DNA of 64,000 bases from Acinetobacter nosocomialis. Its GTDB lineage: Bacteria; Pseudomonadota; Gammaproteobacteria; Pseudomonadales; Moraxellaceae. The stretch lies in the NCBI GenBank assembly GCA_025736915.1, contig CP107049.1:682001-746000 (forward strand), read 5' to 3'. The translations under genes were made by a program, and so were the position numbers. Positions 9,456 through 18,050 of this stretch are shown here, one piece after another; the stretch's first letter is position 1; every line of letters begins with the position of its first letter. Below the pieces are notes generated by a model, which saw nothing but the letters and a program-made list of their open reading frames with translations, had not been told where the DNA came from and did not search any database.

Positions 9456-10079
9456 CTATTCTAATATTTGCTTTAAATTTTGCTTCGCGTTTAACTCAAA
9501 ATTCTTTTGGAAATATGCAGTTTGATAAAGTGGCTCAGACTGATAAAAATGCATTAAAACTTCTTTTCGCTTAATTGCATATACTTCTGGATCAACCCAA
9601 GCATATTCCTGCTGAATTTGCTGTTCATATTGCATAAAACGTTCAGGTGTTGCTGCCAAAATAGCTAAATCAATATCCAATAAAAATTGCAAATCTGTTT
9701 CATCGGTTAATGCATGCTTTTGAGTCGCAAGAATCCAACGCTTTATTTTCTCTAGAGTATCGGATGATAAATCTTGCGCCATCGCTTGTTCAAATAACTC
9801 AACACTCTTAAGTTCATTGTCTTTAGCTTCTGGATCATAGACCGCATCATGAAACCAAAGAGCCAATGCAACAGAATAAGGATCATTTAACTCAGACCGA
9901 ATCAATTCATACAAACTCAAACATTCATATAAATGTTGGACGGTATGATAGGCTCGCTGCTTTTCACTATAAGCCGCAATAAGTTCATCATAAATTTTCT
10001 GCGGTTCGGAAAAATGATAATGCTGATGCAGCTCAAACCAAAAATGTTTCAGTTTTAATAAATAAAGCTGCATCATCAT
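9456..10079 (-). CDS. HD-domain metal-dependent phosphohydrolase (predicted)
   Basis: A 207-residue all-helical protein. The stretch AYHTVQHLYECL (around residues 42-53) and LWFHDAVYDPEAKDNE (near 74-90) supply the H...HD metal-binding signature of a conserved HD family related to predicted adenylate-cyclase-like hydrolases (COG4339 type). The substrate is unknown. It begins 19 bp after yaaA on the same strand, which suggests cotranscription. Confidence 0.78.
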   Translation of the reverse strand: MMMQLYLLKLKHFWFELHQHYHFSEPQKIYDELIAAYSEKQRAYHTVQHLYECLSLYELIRSELNDPYSVALALWFHDAVYDPEAKDNELKSVELFEQAMAQDLSSDTLEKIKRWILATQKHALTDETDLQFLLDIDLAILAATPERFMQYEQQIQQEYAWVDPEVYAIKRKEVLMHFYQSEPLYQTAYFQKNFELNAKQNLKQILE

Positions 10080-10098
10080 CTATTAACCACGCTTAGGA

Positions 10099-10872
10099 TT
10101 ATTGCTCATCACGTTTAAATACCAACTCTTTTGCCGATGAATTATCAGCATCAAAGTAGTAACCCTCGGTATTAAACGCTTTGATGTCCTCAGCTTTATT
10201 TAATTGGTTTTCAATAATAAAACGAGCCATTAAACCACGTGCTTTTTTCGCATAGAAACTAATGACTTTATATTTGCCATTTTTCTGGTCAAGAAAAACT
10301 GGCTTCACAATTTCAGCCTTAATTTTCTTTTCATTGACAGATTTGTAATATTCATCTGAAGCTAGATTTACCAGCAATTCAGATTTAATTTCTGCTAAGT
10401 CTTCATTAATTTGGTTAGTGATGATGTCACCCCAAAACTCATACAAATTATGACCGCGTGTATTCTTTAATTTAGTACCCATCTCTAAACGATACGGCAT
10501 CATTAAATCTAAAGGACGTAATAAACCATATAGACCAGAGAGCATACGCAAATGCTGCTGTGCAAAATCAATATCTTTATCTTTTAAATGATAAGCATCT
10601 AAACCCGTATATACATCCCCTTTAAATGCATAAATTGCCTGACGAGCATTTGAAAAATCAAACTCGGGCTTCCAATCTCTAAATCGGTCTGCATTCAATG
10701 TGGCAATTTTTTCACTAACACTCATTAAACTCGCAATTTCCGAAGCAGAAAGTTTGCGGCAAACATCAATTAATTGTGCTGAGTTTTCTAACAAGCGCGG
10801 CTGAGTAAACTCATCTGTAGGTAACGCTGTTTCATAATCTAAAGTTTTTGCAGGAGAAATTAAAGCAAGCAT
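10099..10872 (-). CDS. yaaA: Peroxide stress protein YaaA (UPF0246)
   Basis: A 257-residue protein starting [14 protein letters not shown] with an AGG SD 6 nt upstream; an upstream TTG would add two residues. It carries the family blocks [21 protein letters not shown] and [14 protein letters not shown]. In E. coli YaaA limits DNA damage under hydrogen peroxide by lowering free iron, and the fold has been linked to DNA binding. It heads a two-gene unit with the HD protein and is divergent from the alpha/beta hydrolase gene. Confidence 0.92.
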   Translation of the reverse strand: MLALISPAKTLDYETALPTDEFTQPRLLENSAQLIDVCRKLSASEIASLMSVSEKIATLNADRFRDWKPEFDFSNARQAIYAFKGDVYTGLDAYHLKDKDIDFAQQHLRMLSGLYGLLRPLDLMMPYRLEMGTKLKNTRGHNLYEFWGDIITNQINEDLAEIKSELLVNLASDEYYKSVNEKKIKAEIVKPVFLDQKNGKYKVISFYAKKARGLMARFIIENQLNKAEDIKAFNTEGYYFDADNSSAKELVFKRDEQ

Positions 10873-10997
10873 AGACAACCTGAAAAAATTATTCTTAATA
10901 CCAACTATAACAGTAGATATTTTTTAATGCTAACTCGTGTTTTCAATGACGACTATCGGTAAAATAGCATCACGTATTGTTATTTAGCGGTTCTTAT

Positions 10998-11630
10998 ATG
11001 TCTGAGCAAACTTTCATCCAGGGTCCAGTAGGTAAAATTGAACTTTTCGTTGACCGCCCTGAAGGTGAAATCAAAGGCTTTGCGGTTGTTTGTCATCCGC
11101 ACCCATTGCAAGGTGGAACCCCTCAACATAAAGTCCCTGCCCTTTTAACCCAAATCTTTAATGAATATGGTTGCGTTGTTTACCGCCCGAGTTTCCGTGG
11201 TTTAGGCGGTAGTGAAGGTGTTCATGATGAAGGCCATGGTGAAACCGAAGACATTTTAGCTGTGATTGAGCATGTTCGTAAGCTTCATGAAGGCTTGCCA
11301 TTCTATGCAGGCGGTTTTAGCTTCGGCTCACATGTTCTGGCAAAATGTCATGCGCAGCTTAGCCCTGAATTACAACCAGTACAGTTAATTTTGTGTGGCT
11401 TACCAACAGCTACTGTAGTAGGTTTACGCCACTATAAAACCCCTGAAATTCAAGGTGATATTCTACTCATTCATGGTGAGCAAGATGATATTACCTTACT
11501 TTCAGATGCTATTGCATGGGCAAAACCGCAGAAGCATCCAATTACGATTCTGCCGGGCGCTAACCATTTCTTTACAGGTTATTTAAAACAGCTTCGTCAA
11601 ATCATTACACGTTTTATTATCATGAAATAA
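10998..11630 (+). CDS. Alpha/beta hydrolase (COG2945 type)
   Basis: A 210-residue serine hydrolase. It starts at the ATG at 10998 (MSEQTFIQGPVGKIEL); a TTG upstream is possible but weak. The oxyanion-hole segment VCHPHPLQGG, the nucleophile elbow GGFSFGSH, an acidic residue in HGEQDDITLL and a late histidine in PGANHFF give the full triad. This compact family is widespread in proteobacteria; the natural substrate is unknown. Confidence 0.85.
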   Translation: MSEQTFIQGPVGKIELFVDRPEGEIKGFAVVCHPHPLQGGTPQHKVPALLTQIFNEYGCVVYRPSFRGLGGSEGVHDEGHGETEDILAVIEHVRKLHEGLPFYAGGFSFGSHVLAKCHAQLSPELQPVQLILCGLPTATVVGLRHYKTPEIQGDILLIHGEQDDITLLSDAIAWAKPQKHPITILPGANHFFTGYLKQLRQIITRFIIMK

Positions 11631-11639
11631 AGTGTATTT

Positions 11640-11668
11640 GATGGGCATAGATTGAGTCTATGTCCATC
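11640..11668. terminator. Hairpin between alpha/beta hydrolase and rtcR
   Basis: A 12-bp stem (GATGGGCATAGA / TCTATGTCCATC, one G-T) with a 5-nt loop between convergent genes. No clear T-run, so a factor-assisted or weak bidirectional terminator. Confidence 0.6.
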
Positions 11669-11689
11669 ATTTCATAAGCACAGTAACTG

Positions 11690-13288
11690 CTAAAAATTAT
11701 TCCAACTTAACCCAAAACGCGCTAAATATTTTTTCACTCGGTCGCTATCATTTGTTGTATTACGTTGTTGGCGAGATACTGAAAAGAGTTGTCTTCCCGC
11801 CTCTGCCATTGATTTTGAATTTTCACAAACTTTCAGTACACCTCGTAATTGAATCTGATCAAATTCATCTATCTGCTCTATTTGTTCAGAATCCAAATAG
11901 TTCAACAAAATATCTGTATTCTTATCATTGTAAGATTCACTCTGAATAAGCCAAAGTTGCTTTAGGCGCTCAATTTCTTTTTCTACAGCTTCACAGCGAA
12001 TTAACTCACCTTGAGATAAAGTTGCCAAACGAGTTACGCTCGCTGCTAAATCTCTAAAGTTCCCTTGCCACGATGCTTCTGCCGATTTAGCAAACTTTAA
12101 ATATATTTCTAATGCATCACGTTGAAAACGTAATTGTCTTTGATGAATGGCAGCAAAACGCTGTAGCTCAAAATCAATATTGGGTGCAATATCTTCTACA
12201 CGATCCTTTAAATTTGGTAAAAAGAACGTCCACGTATTCAAACGAGCCCATAAATCTTCACGAAAACGACCAGCTTGAACCTCATTGCGCAAATCACGGT
12301 TAGTACCCGCTATTAGCTGAAAATCGGCTTGAATTTCCTTATCACTTCCAACAGGAAAAAAGCTTTTGTCTTCTAGGGCTTTTAGCAGCATAGCTTGCTC
12401 ATCAAGTCCCAATTCACCAATTTCATCTAAAAATAAAATGCCTTGGTCAGCACTTTTTAATAAACCAGCACGAGATGCAGCTGCTCCGGTAAATGCACCT
12501 TTTATATGACCAAATAAAGTTGACATGGCACTATCACCACGCAAGGTTGCACAGTTAACATCAATAAAACGGCCACTTAATTGAAATTTATCTTTCTTTA
12601 ACTGAAAAATTTGTTTTGCCAAATGAGACTTACCAACCCCTGTTGCCCCCATTATTAAAATAGGCGCACTAGAGCGGGTTGCAACTAATTCAACTTCCTC
12701 AATAAGCTGATTAAACGCTTTATTATGAGTAGAAATATTGGCTTTAAGTTGTTGCCAATTTTGCTTTTGCTCATCATCGAAGCGCTGTTTTAAAACATCG
12801 TATCGAGATAAGTCCAGATCAATAATTCTATATTCACCTTCTGATGTCTTGTGTTGATTAGGTGAACTTTGAATGAGTTGAGCTGGCAAATAATGTGCAT
12901 CTACCAATAAGTACCAACAAATTTGAGCAACATGTGTTCCTGTTGTGATATGCAATAAATAGTTATTTTTTTCGACATCAAACGGATAGGTTTTTACAAA
13001 GTCATAGAGTGCACCATAAACTTCAGCAAAATCCCAAGGATCTTTAATACTTACCTTATGTCCAGAAACCTCAGTATGTGGAGAAATCTCTTTAGCATCT
13101 GCTGCTATAGATTTAACTAAATTATGATGCTGTCGATCATGTAAAAGTACCAATTCATCTACAAGCAAATCTTCATGCATTAACAGGCTAAGTGTAGGAC
13201 GCCAACGCTGCCAGCGATCTGGCCTTCTCCCTTGGTCAAGTGTAGAACCGACAAAGCCAATAACGACTGTTTTCTTTGCATCCGCCAT
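11690..13288 (-). CDS. rtcR: Sigma-54 activator RtcR, regulator of RNA repair genes
   Basis: A 532-residue enhancer-binding protein. Residues 1 to about 180 form the RtcR N-terminal sensory domain (VVIGFVGSTLDQG start), a CARF-type fold known in the family to sense RNA ends from damaged tRNA. The AAA+ domain follows, with Walker A GATGVGKSHLA near residue 215, the sigma-54 contact loop GAFTGA, and Walker B ILFLDEIGEL. The C terminus ends in a DNA-binding helix-turn-helix (MAEAGRQLF...). It is divergent from rnz and precedes rtcB, whose leader has a sigma-54 promoter, so its target is in view. Confidence 0.95.
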   Translation of the reverse strand: MADAKKTVVIGFVGSTLDQGRRPDRWQRWRPTLSLLMHEDLLVDELVLLHDRQHHNLVKSIAADAKEISPHTEVSGHKVSIKDPWDFAEVYGALYDFVKTYPFDVEKNNYLLHITTGTHVAQICWYLLVDAHYLPAQLIQSSPNQHKTSEGEYRIIDLDLSRYDVLKQRFDDEQKQNWQQLKANISTHNKAFNQLIEEVELVATRSSAPILIMGATGVGKSHLAKQIFQLKKDKFQLSGRFIDVNCATLRGDSAMSTLFGHIKGAFTGAAASRAGLLKSADQGILFLDEIGELGLDEQAMLLKALEDKSFFPVGSDKEIQADFQLIAGTNRDLRNEVQAGRFREDLWARLNTWTFFLPNLKDRVEDIAPNIDFELQRFAAIHQRQLRFQRDALEIYLKFAKSAEASWQGNFRDLAASVTRLATLSQGELIRCEAVEKEIERLKQLWLIQSESYNDKNTDILLNYLDSEQIEQIDEFDQIQLRGVLKVCENSKSMAEAGRQLFSVSRQQRNTTNDSDRVKKYLARFGLSWNNF

Positions 13289-13355
13289 AATTTCTATAAA
13301 ATTTTATAAGTGTCTATAATATACAATACGCATTTGACCAAAAAATTCCAAGAAT

Positions 13356-14330
13356 ATGCTTCATTTTACTTTTTTAGGCACATCTTCAGGTGTACCGACC
13401 CTGACACGTAATGTTTCAGGATTAGCAGTTCGTAACAGCAAAAATAAGGACTGGATTTTAATTGATGCTGGCGAAGGGACACAGCACCGTATTCAACAAG
13501 CTAAACTTTCACTACAAAACCTAGTTGCCATTTGTATTACACATGTTCACGGCGACCATTGTTATGGTCTAGTTGGTTTATTAGCAAGTGCAGGCATGAA
13601 TGCCCGTAGCAAACCCTTAATCGTGATTGCACCGAAAGAAATTCAGCAATGGTTTGAAATCACTGCCCAACTTACAGATTTACATTTACCCTATTCCCTT
13701 CAATTTATTGATGTGAATGAAGCAACGCAGCCACAACAAATCACTGACGAATTCATTGTTCAAGCACATCCACTAAGCCATCGTGTTCCAAGTTTTGCTT
13801 TTAGCATTTATATCAAATCTATTCAGAAGAAGTTAGATACCCAAGCTCTAACTCAGCTTGGCGTACCTCAAGGCGATATGTGGGGCCATTTGAAACGAGG
13901 CTACAATATTGAATTTGAAGGACAAACCTTAAAAGCTCAAGACTTTATCAAAATTCAAAATCAACAAGTTCATGCAATTATAGGTGGTGATAATGACCAA
14001 CCAGAACTATTAGCTGACGCTTGCAAATATGCCCAACTCCTTATTCATGAGTCCACATACTTACAAACGGTTTTAGATAAAGTCGGCAAAGGTCCAATGC
14101 ATAGCTCAGCAAAAATGGTGGCTGAATTTGCAGAACAGCAATCTTTAAGCAATTTAATTCTGACGCACTTTAGCCCCCGACATCAGGATAAAGTCGGGCA
14201 ACAAGCTATTACTGACGAAGTTCTCCAGTTTTATAAAGGTCATTTTTATTTAGCAAATGATTTTGATGAATTTACTTTAAATGAAGCTGGACAGCTTTTA
14301 AAAGTCGATAGAAATCATAAATCCCATTAA
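13356..14330 (+). CDS. rnz: Ribonuclease Z (tRNase Z)
   Basis: A 324-residue metallo-beta-lactamase-fold endonuclease that trims tRNA 3' ends. The N terminus FLGTSSGVPT is the family start, ITHVHGDHCYGL gives the HxHxDH zinc site, the downstream LSHRVPSFAF and LLIHESTY supply further ligands, and LTHFSPR is the late motif. Its gene lies 67 bp from the divergent rtcR and 255 bp upstream of rtcB. Placement of a tRNA-processing nuclease inside the Rtc locus makes functional sense, but rnz is read from its own promoter region rather than the sigma-54 promoter. Confidence 0.94.
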   Translation: MLHFTFLGTSSGVPTLTRNVSGLAVRNSKNKDWILIDAGEGTQHRIQQAKLSLQNLVAICITHVHGDHCYGLVGLLASAGMNARSKPLIVIAPKEIQQWFEITAQLTDLHLPYSLQFIDVNEATQPQQITDEFIVQAHPLSHRVPSFAFSIYIKSIQKKLDTQALTQLGVPQGDMWGHLKRGYNIEFEGQTLKAQDFIKIQNQQVHAIIGGDNDQPELLADACKYAQLLIHESTYLQTVLDKVGKGPMHSSAKMVAEFAEQQSLSNLILTHFSPRHQDKVGQQAITDEVLQFYKGHFYLANDFDEFTLNEAGQLLKVDRNHKSH

Positions 14331-14348
14331 ATACATATATCCAAAAAA

Positions 14349-14360
14349 ATATTTAAATAT
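14349..14360. promoter_or_regulatory. Candidate RtcR enhancer palindrome
   Basis: ATATTTAAATAT is a perfect 12-bp palindrome about 130 bp upstream of the sigma-54 promoter, at the distance expected for an enhancer-binding site. The region is AT-rich, so chance occurrence is quite possible. Confidence 0.3.
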
Positions 14361-14480
14361 GTTTTTAGATATATTTTCAACATTAAAAACCACCAATAAA
14401 ATTTACTTGATATAGATTAAAATTATTTTTATTTATTATTTTCAATATCTTGTATTTTAATTAACTGTTTTTAAAAAAAG

Positions 14481-14498
14481 TTGGCACACTCAGTGCAA
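14481..14498 (+). promoter_or_regulatory. Sigma-54 (-24/-12) promoter of the rtcB operon
   Basis: TTGGCAC, then 5 nt, then GTGCAA: GG at 14483-14484 and GC at 14495-14496 are 12 bp apart, the exact RpoN spacing, with one deviation from TTGCA in the -12 box. Transcription should begin near 14508. It lies upstream of rtcB and next to the sigma-54 activator gene rtcR, which supports the call. Confidence 0.88.
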
Positions 14499-14540
14499 TA
14501 GTACAAAGCACACAACATCATTCGGATATTGTAAATAACA

Positions 14541-14567
14541 CCTGCCTGCAAACGCTTGGCAGGCAGG
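14541..14567 (+). other. GC-rich hairpin in the rtcB leader
   Basis: A perfect 9-bp stem (CCTGCCTGC / GCAGGCAGG) with a 9-nt loop, ending 7 nt before the rtcB Shine-Dalgarno (AAGGA). No T-run follows, so it is not a terminator. It may stabilise the mRNA 5' end or act in post-transcriptional control. It stands out in an AT-rich leader. Confidence 0.75.
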
Positions 14568-14585
14568 CTTTGAAAGGAAAAGAAA

Positions 14586-15854
14586 ATGTCTGTCATTGAA
14601 GAAATTAACCAACAAGCTCAGTTTGAACAAAAGCAGCAACAACGTTCTTATGAAGTTCTGCAAAATGAAAAAAGTATGCCAGTCAAAATGTGGACTAAAG
14701 GCGTGCTTGTTGATGACAACTCAAAACAACAATTATTGCAAACTGCTCAAATGCCTTTTATTTATAAATGGATGGCTGTAATGCCAGATGTACACTTCGG
14801 TTTAGGAGCAACTATTGGTAGCGTAATTCCAACTAAAGGGGCAATTATTCCTGCTGCTGTGGGTGTAGATATTGGTTGTGGAATGATGGCAACCCGTACA
14901 AGCTTAACTGCTTCAGATTTACCAGATAACTTACATGCTCTACGTACTGAACTTGAACGATTAATTCCCCATGGAATGACTAAGCGCGGACGTGATCGTG
15001 GTTCATGGGAAACTCCACCAGAAATGGTAGATCAAGCTTGGGCCGATCTTGTTGCAGATTTTGAATATATTTGTGCAAAACATCCACGCTTAAAAAACAC
15101 CAATAATCGCAAGCATTTAGGGACTTTAGGTACTGGAAACCACTTTGTCGAAATCTGTTTAGATGAGCATGATCATGTTTGGATTATGTTGCACTCAGGT
15201 TCTCGTGGTGTAGGAAATGCTATCGGTAATCATTTTATCGAACTTGCCCGTAAAGACATGCAGAAACATTTCATTAATTTGCCAAATAAAGATTTAGCAT
15301 ACCTAGTAGAAGGAACTGAACACTTTGATGATTACTGGTTTGCGGTAGGTTGGGCTCAACGCTTTGCGATGAAGAACCGAGAAATCATGATGCAATCTGC
15401 GATTAAAGCCTTGGCTACGATTGTACAAAAGCCGTTTCAGGCACGTTTGGAAGCGGTGAACTGTCACCATAACTATGTGGAAAAGGAAGAACACTACGGT
15501 GAAGAAGTAATGGTCACCCGTAAAGGTGCTGTCCGTGCGCGTCTAGGTGAATATGGAATTATTCCAGGTTCAATGGGTGCGAAGTCGTTTATTGTCCGTG
15601 GGCTTGGAAATCAGGAAGCTTTTTGTTCATGTTCGCATGGCGCAGGCCGTGTTATGAGCCGTACTGAAGCAAAGCGACGTTTTACTGTGGAAGATCAGAT
15701 TGCACAAACTCAAGGTGTGGAATGCCGTAAAGATGCAGCAGTTATTGATGAAATTCCATCGGCATATAAACCAATTGAAGATGTAATGAAAGCTCAAAGC
15801 GATTTGGTTGAAGTGGTATATACCTTACGACAAGTGGTGTGTGTTAAGGGTTAA
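14586..15854 (+). CDS. rtcB: RNA-splicing ligase RtcB
   Basis: A 422-residue GTP- and Mn-dependent ligase that joins 2',3'-cyclic-phosphate (or 3'-phosphate) ends to 5'-OH ends. The motifs MPDVHFGLGATIG, GVDIGCGMM (metal-binding cysteine), GTGNHFVE, LHSGSRGVGN, and CSHGAGRVMSR with the histidine that is guanylylated in E. coli RtcB are all present. It is the first gene after the sigma-54 promoter and is followed by a small gene after 2 bp. No archease gene is seen nearby. Length is slightly above the E. coli protein (about 408). Confidence 0.96.
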   Translation: MSVIEEINQQAQFEQKQQQRSYEVLQNEKSMPVKMWTKGVLVDDNSKQQLLQTAQMPFIYKWMAVMPDVHFGLGATIGSVIPTKGAIIPAAVGVDIGCGMMATRTSLTASDLPDNLHALRTELERLIPHGMTKRGRDRGSWETPPEMVDQAWADLVADFEYICAKHPRLKNTNNRKHLGTLGTGNHFVEICLDEHDHVWIMLHSGSRGVGNAIGNHFIELARKDMQKHFINLPNKDLAYLVEGTEHFDDYWFAVGWAQRFAMKNREIMMQSAIKALATIVQKPFQARLEAVNCHHNYVEKEEHYGEEVMVTRKGAVRARLGEYGIIPGSMGAKSFIVRGLGNQEAFCSCSHGAGRVMSRTEAKRRFTVEDQIAQTQGVECRKDAAVIDEIPSAYKPIEDVMKAQSDLVEVVYTLRQVVCVKG

Positions 15855-15856
15855 TC

Positions 15857-16240
15857 ATGGAAAAAGATTGTTTAGATATTCGAAGTTATAGAATCAGGGC
15901 AAATGAAGAAAAGCATCTGATTCTACCTGAACACCCCTATTACATCCTCTTGGTTGTGGAAACCGATCAAATTCTGCCTAAATGGCGTAATTGGATTTGT
16001 GAGCAGATTGTCTATTCAAGACACTGTATTCAAGCAATGGTTACAGGATATGAGTGTTCGCTTTGGGATGACATCCTAGATGAAGCTTATCTAGTTTTTT
16101 ATAACTATCAACCACCAGCTGATCATTGCTTTATGACAACTTGGCATGAAGATGAAACTTTAGAAGACATTACTGAATGTGCAAAAACTACTATGCAATT
16201 AGAAGATATTTCGAACTTAGTGATTGTACATATTGAATAA
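15857..16240 (+). CDS. Uncharacterised protein of the rtc operon
   Basis: A 127-residue acidic protein, starting 2 bp after rtcB and so surely in its operon. It has no signal or membrane segment. Visible features are a proline-containing HPYYILLVVE beta strand, a cluster WRNWICEQIVYS, and a Cys/Asp-rich middle (YECSLWDDILDEAYLVFYNY). I do not recognise a characterised family. Given its place between rtcB and the DIP1984-type gene, a role in RNA repair or its control is inferred, not shown. Confidence 0.75.
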   Translation: MEKDCLDIRSYRIRANEEKHLILPEHPYYILLVVETDQILPKWRNWICEQIVYSRHCIQAMVTGYECSLWDDILDEAYLVFYNYQPPADHCFMTTWHEDETLEDITECAKTTMQLEDISNLVIVHIE

Positions 16241-16252
16241 AAGGTAAATAAA

Positions 16253-16711
16253 ATGAAACTCGCAGAAGCACTTTTACTTCGAAGCGATCAACAAAAAAAG
16301 CTTACTTCGTTAAAACAACGAATTAATACCAATGTATTGGTACAAGAAGGTGATGAACCTAGTGAAGATCCAAATGACCTCATCAAACAAGTATTCGCTT
16401 TAACTCAGGAAAGCAATCAATTGATTTGTCGTATTCACTTGACCAATGCACAAGCAAAACTGGAAGATGGCAAAGTATTATTGTCTCTATTAAGCTTGCG
16501 CGATAGTTATGCTGAACAGCATAAGATTTTAATCGATGCGATTGCTAATACACATCGAGAACCTGATCGCTATAGCTCACGTGAAATTAAGTGGAAGAAA
16601 GTCATTCCTGTTTCTAGCTTACAAAAGCAGGCAGATGATATCAGTGCGAAACTACGTGACTTAAACATCAAAATTCAGGCTGCTAATTGGCAAATTGATC
16701 TTATCGATTAA
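16253..16711 (+). CDS. DIP1984-family protein
   Basis: A 152-residue, largely helical protein. Start MKLAEALLLRSDQQKKL, the middle VQEGDEPSEDPNDL, DRYSSREIKWK and the end KIQAANWQIDLID match the DIP1984 family (sometimes labelled septicolysin), whose biochemical role is unknown. Coiled-coil propensity is evident at both ends. It starts 12 bp after the preceding small gene, so it belongs to the sigma-54-driven rtc operon, which is unusual enough to suggest a link to RNA repair. Confidence 0.82.
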   Translation: MKLAEALLLRSDQQKKLTSLKQRINTNVLVQEGDEPSEDPNDLIKQVFALTQESNQLICRIHLTNAQAKLEDGKVLLSLLSLRDSYAEQHKILIDAIANTHREPDRYSSREIKWKKVIPVSSLQKQADDISAKLRDLNIKIQAANWQIDLID

Positions 16712-16970
16712 ACAATAGATTTTGTGAAATCATTTTCACAATCAAAGTTTGGACATACTGGGCGAGTACAAGATCCTGCATTACTCCGATCTGAGGGATT
16801 GAAAATAATTCAGGTGGCTATGGCAGCATGTGAGCCGTGCATCGATATTCACTTATCAGGCTCAGCACTATGCACCTAGCAAACCTTTGTCAAAAGCAAA
16901 GTCACGCGTTACTTCGCATTACCATGTACTGACAGTATGTTCATTAAATTAGAAAATAAGGAAAATAGAA
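16712..16970 (+). ncRNA. Candidate structured RNA between the DIP1984-type gene and rtcA
   Basis: 259 bp without a coding frame inside the operon. Seen directly: AGGT (16812-16815) and GCAT (16826-16829) pair with the contiguous ATGCACCT (16870-16877) around a 10-nt bulge; inside, TGAGCC (16831-16836) pairs with GGCTCA (16859-16864). Downstream is a CTTTG/CAAAG hairpin (16885-16901). The local GC content is higher than in the flanking intergenic DNA. In Salmonella the rtc operon carries Y RNAs, and rtc loci elsewhere carry tRNA-like RNAs; whether this is one is inference. Confidence 0.45.
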
Positions 16971-18017
16971 GTGAATACAGTTTTGGCAAATATGCCAAAA
17001 GCCATTCAAATTGATGGCTCACAAGGTGAAGGTGGTGGACAGATTTTAAGAACTGCCCTTGCGCTTTCAATGATTACAGACCAACCGTTTGAATTAATTA
17101 ATATACGTGCAGGACGTAAAAAACCAGGGCTAATGCGTCAACATTTAGTTTGTGTACAGGCATCTCAACAAATTAGCCAAGCTTATGTGGAAAGCGCTGA
17201 ATTACATAGCCAGCGTTTATATTTCGCACCTCAGCATGTTCAAAGTGGTAAATATCAATTTCAAATTGGTTCAGCAGGTAGTACAACACTGGTTTTACAA
17301 ACGCTTCTACCTGTTTTGTTATTACAAAATGAAGCTACCGAACTCACCATTTCAGGGGGTACACACAACCCACTTGCACCAACAGCAGATTTTATTGAAC
17401 ACTGCTTTCTACCTGCTCTAGCGAAGATTGGAGTTAACGTCGATTTTAAATTAAATAAAGCTGGCTTCTTTCCAATTGGTGCGGGTGAAATTCAAGTTAC
17501 CATTCAGCCATGGCAAAATCGAAACAAGCTAAATTTATTAGATCGTGGTGTTTTACAAAGTAATGAGGCTTTTGCAGCGATATTAAATCTTTCAGAAGAA
17601 GCACAAATTGCACAACGTGAATTAACCACATTAAGTAAAAAGCTAAACTTAAGCTCGCAGCAGCAATTTCATTTAAATGGGATTAGCCAAGGCAATGTGG
17701 TTTACGTAAAAGTCACCCATCAACATCACACTCAATTGTTTACAGCTTTAGGTGAAATGCGCAAAAGTGCCGAGCAAATAGCTGACCATTTAGCAAAAGA
17801 TGTAAAGCTATATTTAGCGTCACAGGCTGTGGTAGATGAGTATTTGACAGACCAATTACTGCTACCGTTGGCATTAGGTCAAGGTGGTGAATTCACCACA
17901 CAATGTATTAGTGAACACACCCGCACTCAAGCAGCTATGATTGAAAAATTTATTGATTGTGAAATCAAATTTATCGAATTAAAACCAGATCATTTTCATG
18001 TAAAAGTTAAAGTTTAA
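16971..18017 (+). CDS. rtcA: RNA 3'-terminal phosphate cyclase
   Basis: A 348-residue enzyme converting RNA 3'-phosphates to 2',3'-cyclic phosphates with ATP, making or restoring RtcB substrates. Family blocks are IDGSQGEGGGQILRTALAL, RAGRKKPGLMRQH, and the C-terminal EHTRTQ containing the adenylylated histidine. Start is GTG at 16971 with AAGGA upstream. It is last in the operon and separated from the DIP1984-type gene by 259 bp of structured non-coding DNA. Its stop codon overlaps a terminator. Confidence 0.95.
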   Translation: MNTVLANMPKAIQIDGSQGEGGGQILRTALALSMITDQPFELINIRAGRKKPGLMRQHLVCVQASQQISQAYVESAELHSQRLYFAPQHVQSGKYQFQIGSAGSTTLVLQTLLPVLLLQNEATELTISGGTHNPLAPTADFIEHCFLPALAKIGVNVDFKLNKAGFFPIGAGEIQVTIQPWQNRNKLNLLDRGVLQSNEAFAAILNLSEEAQIAQRELTTLSKKLNLSSQQQFHLNGISQGNVVYVKVTHQHHTQLFTALGEMRKSAEQIADHLAKDVKLYLASQAVVDEYLTDQLLLPLALGQGGEFTTQCISEHTRTQAAMIEKFIDCEIKFIELKPDHFHVKVKV

Positions 18018-18040
18018 GAAGCTCACAATTGAGCTTCTTA
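18015..18040. terminator. rtcA / pepD terminator
   Basis: A 10-bp perfect stem TAAGAAGCTC / GAGCTTCTTA with a 6-nt loop, beginning at the rtcA stop codon and followed by TTTG; the convergent pepD stop lies 11 bp further. Confidence 0.8.
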
Positions 18041-18050
18041 TTTGTAAAAA

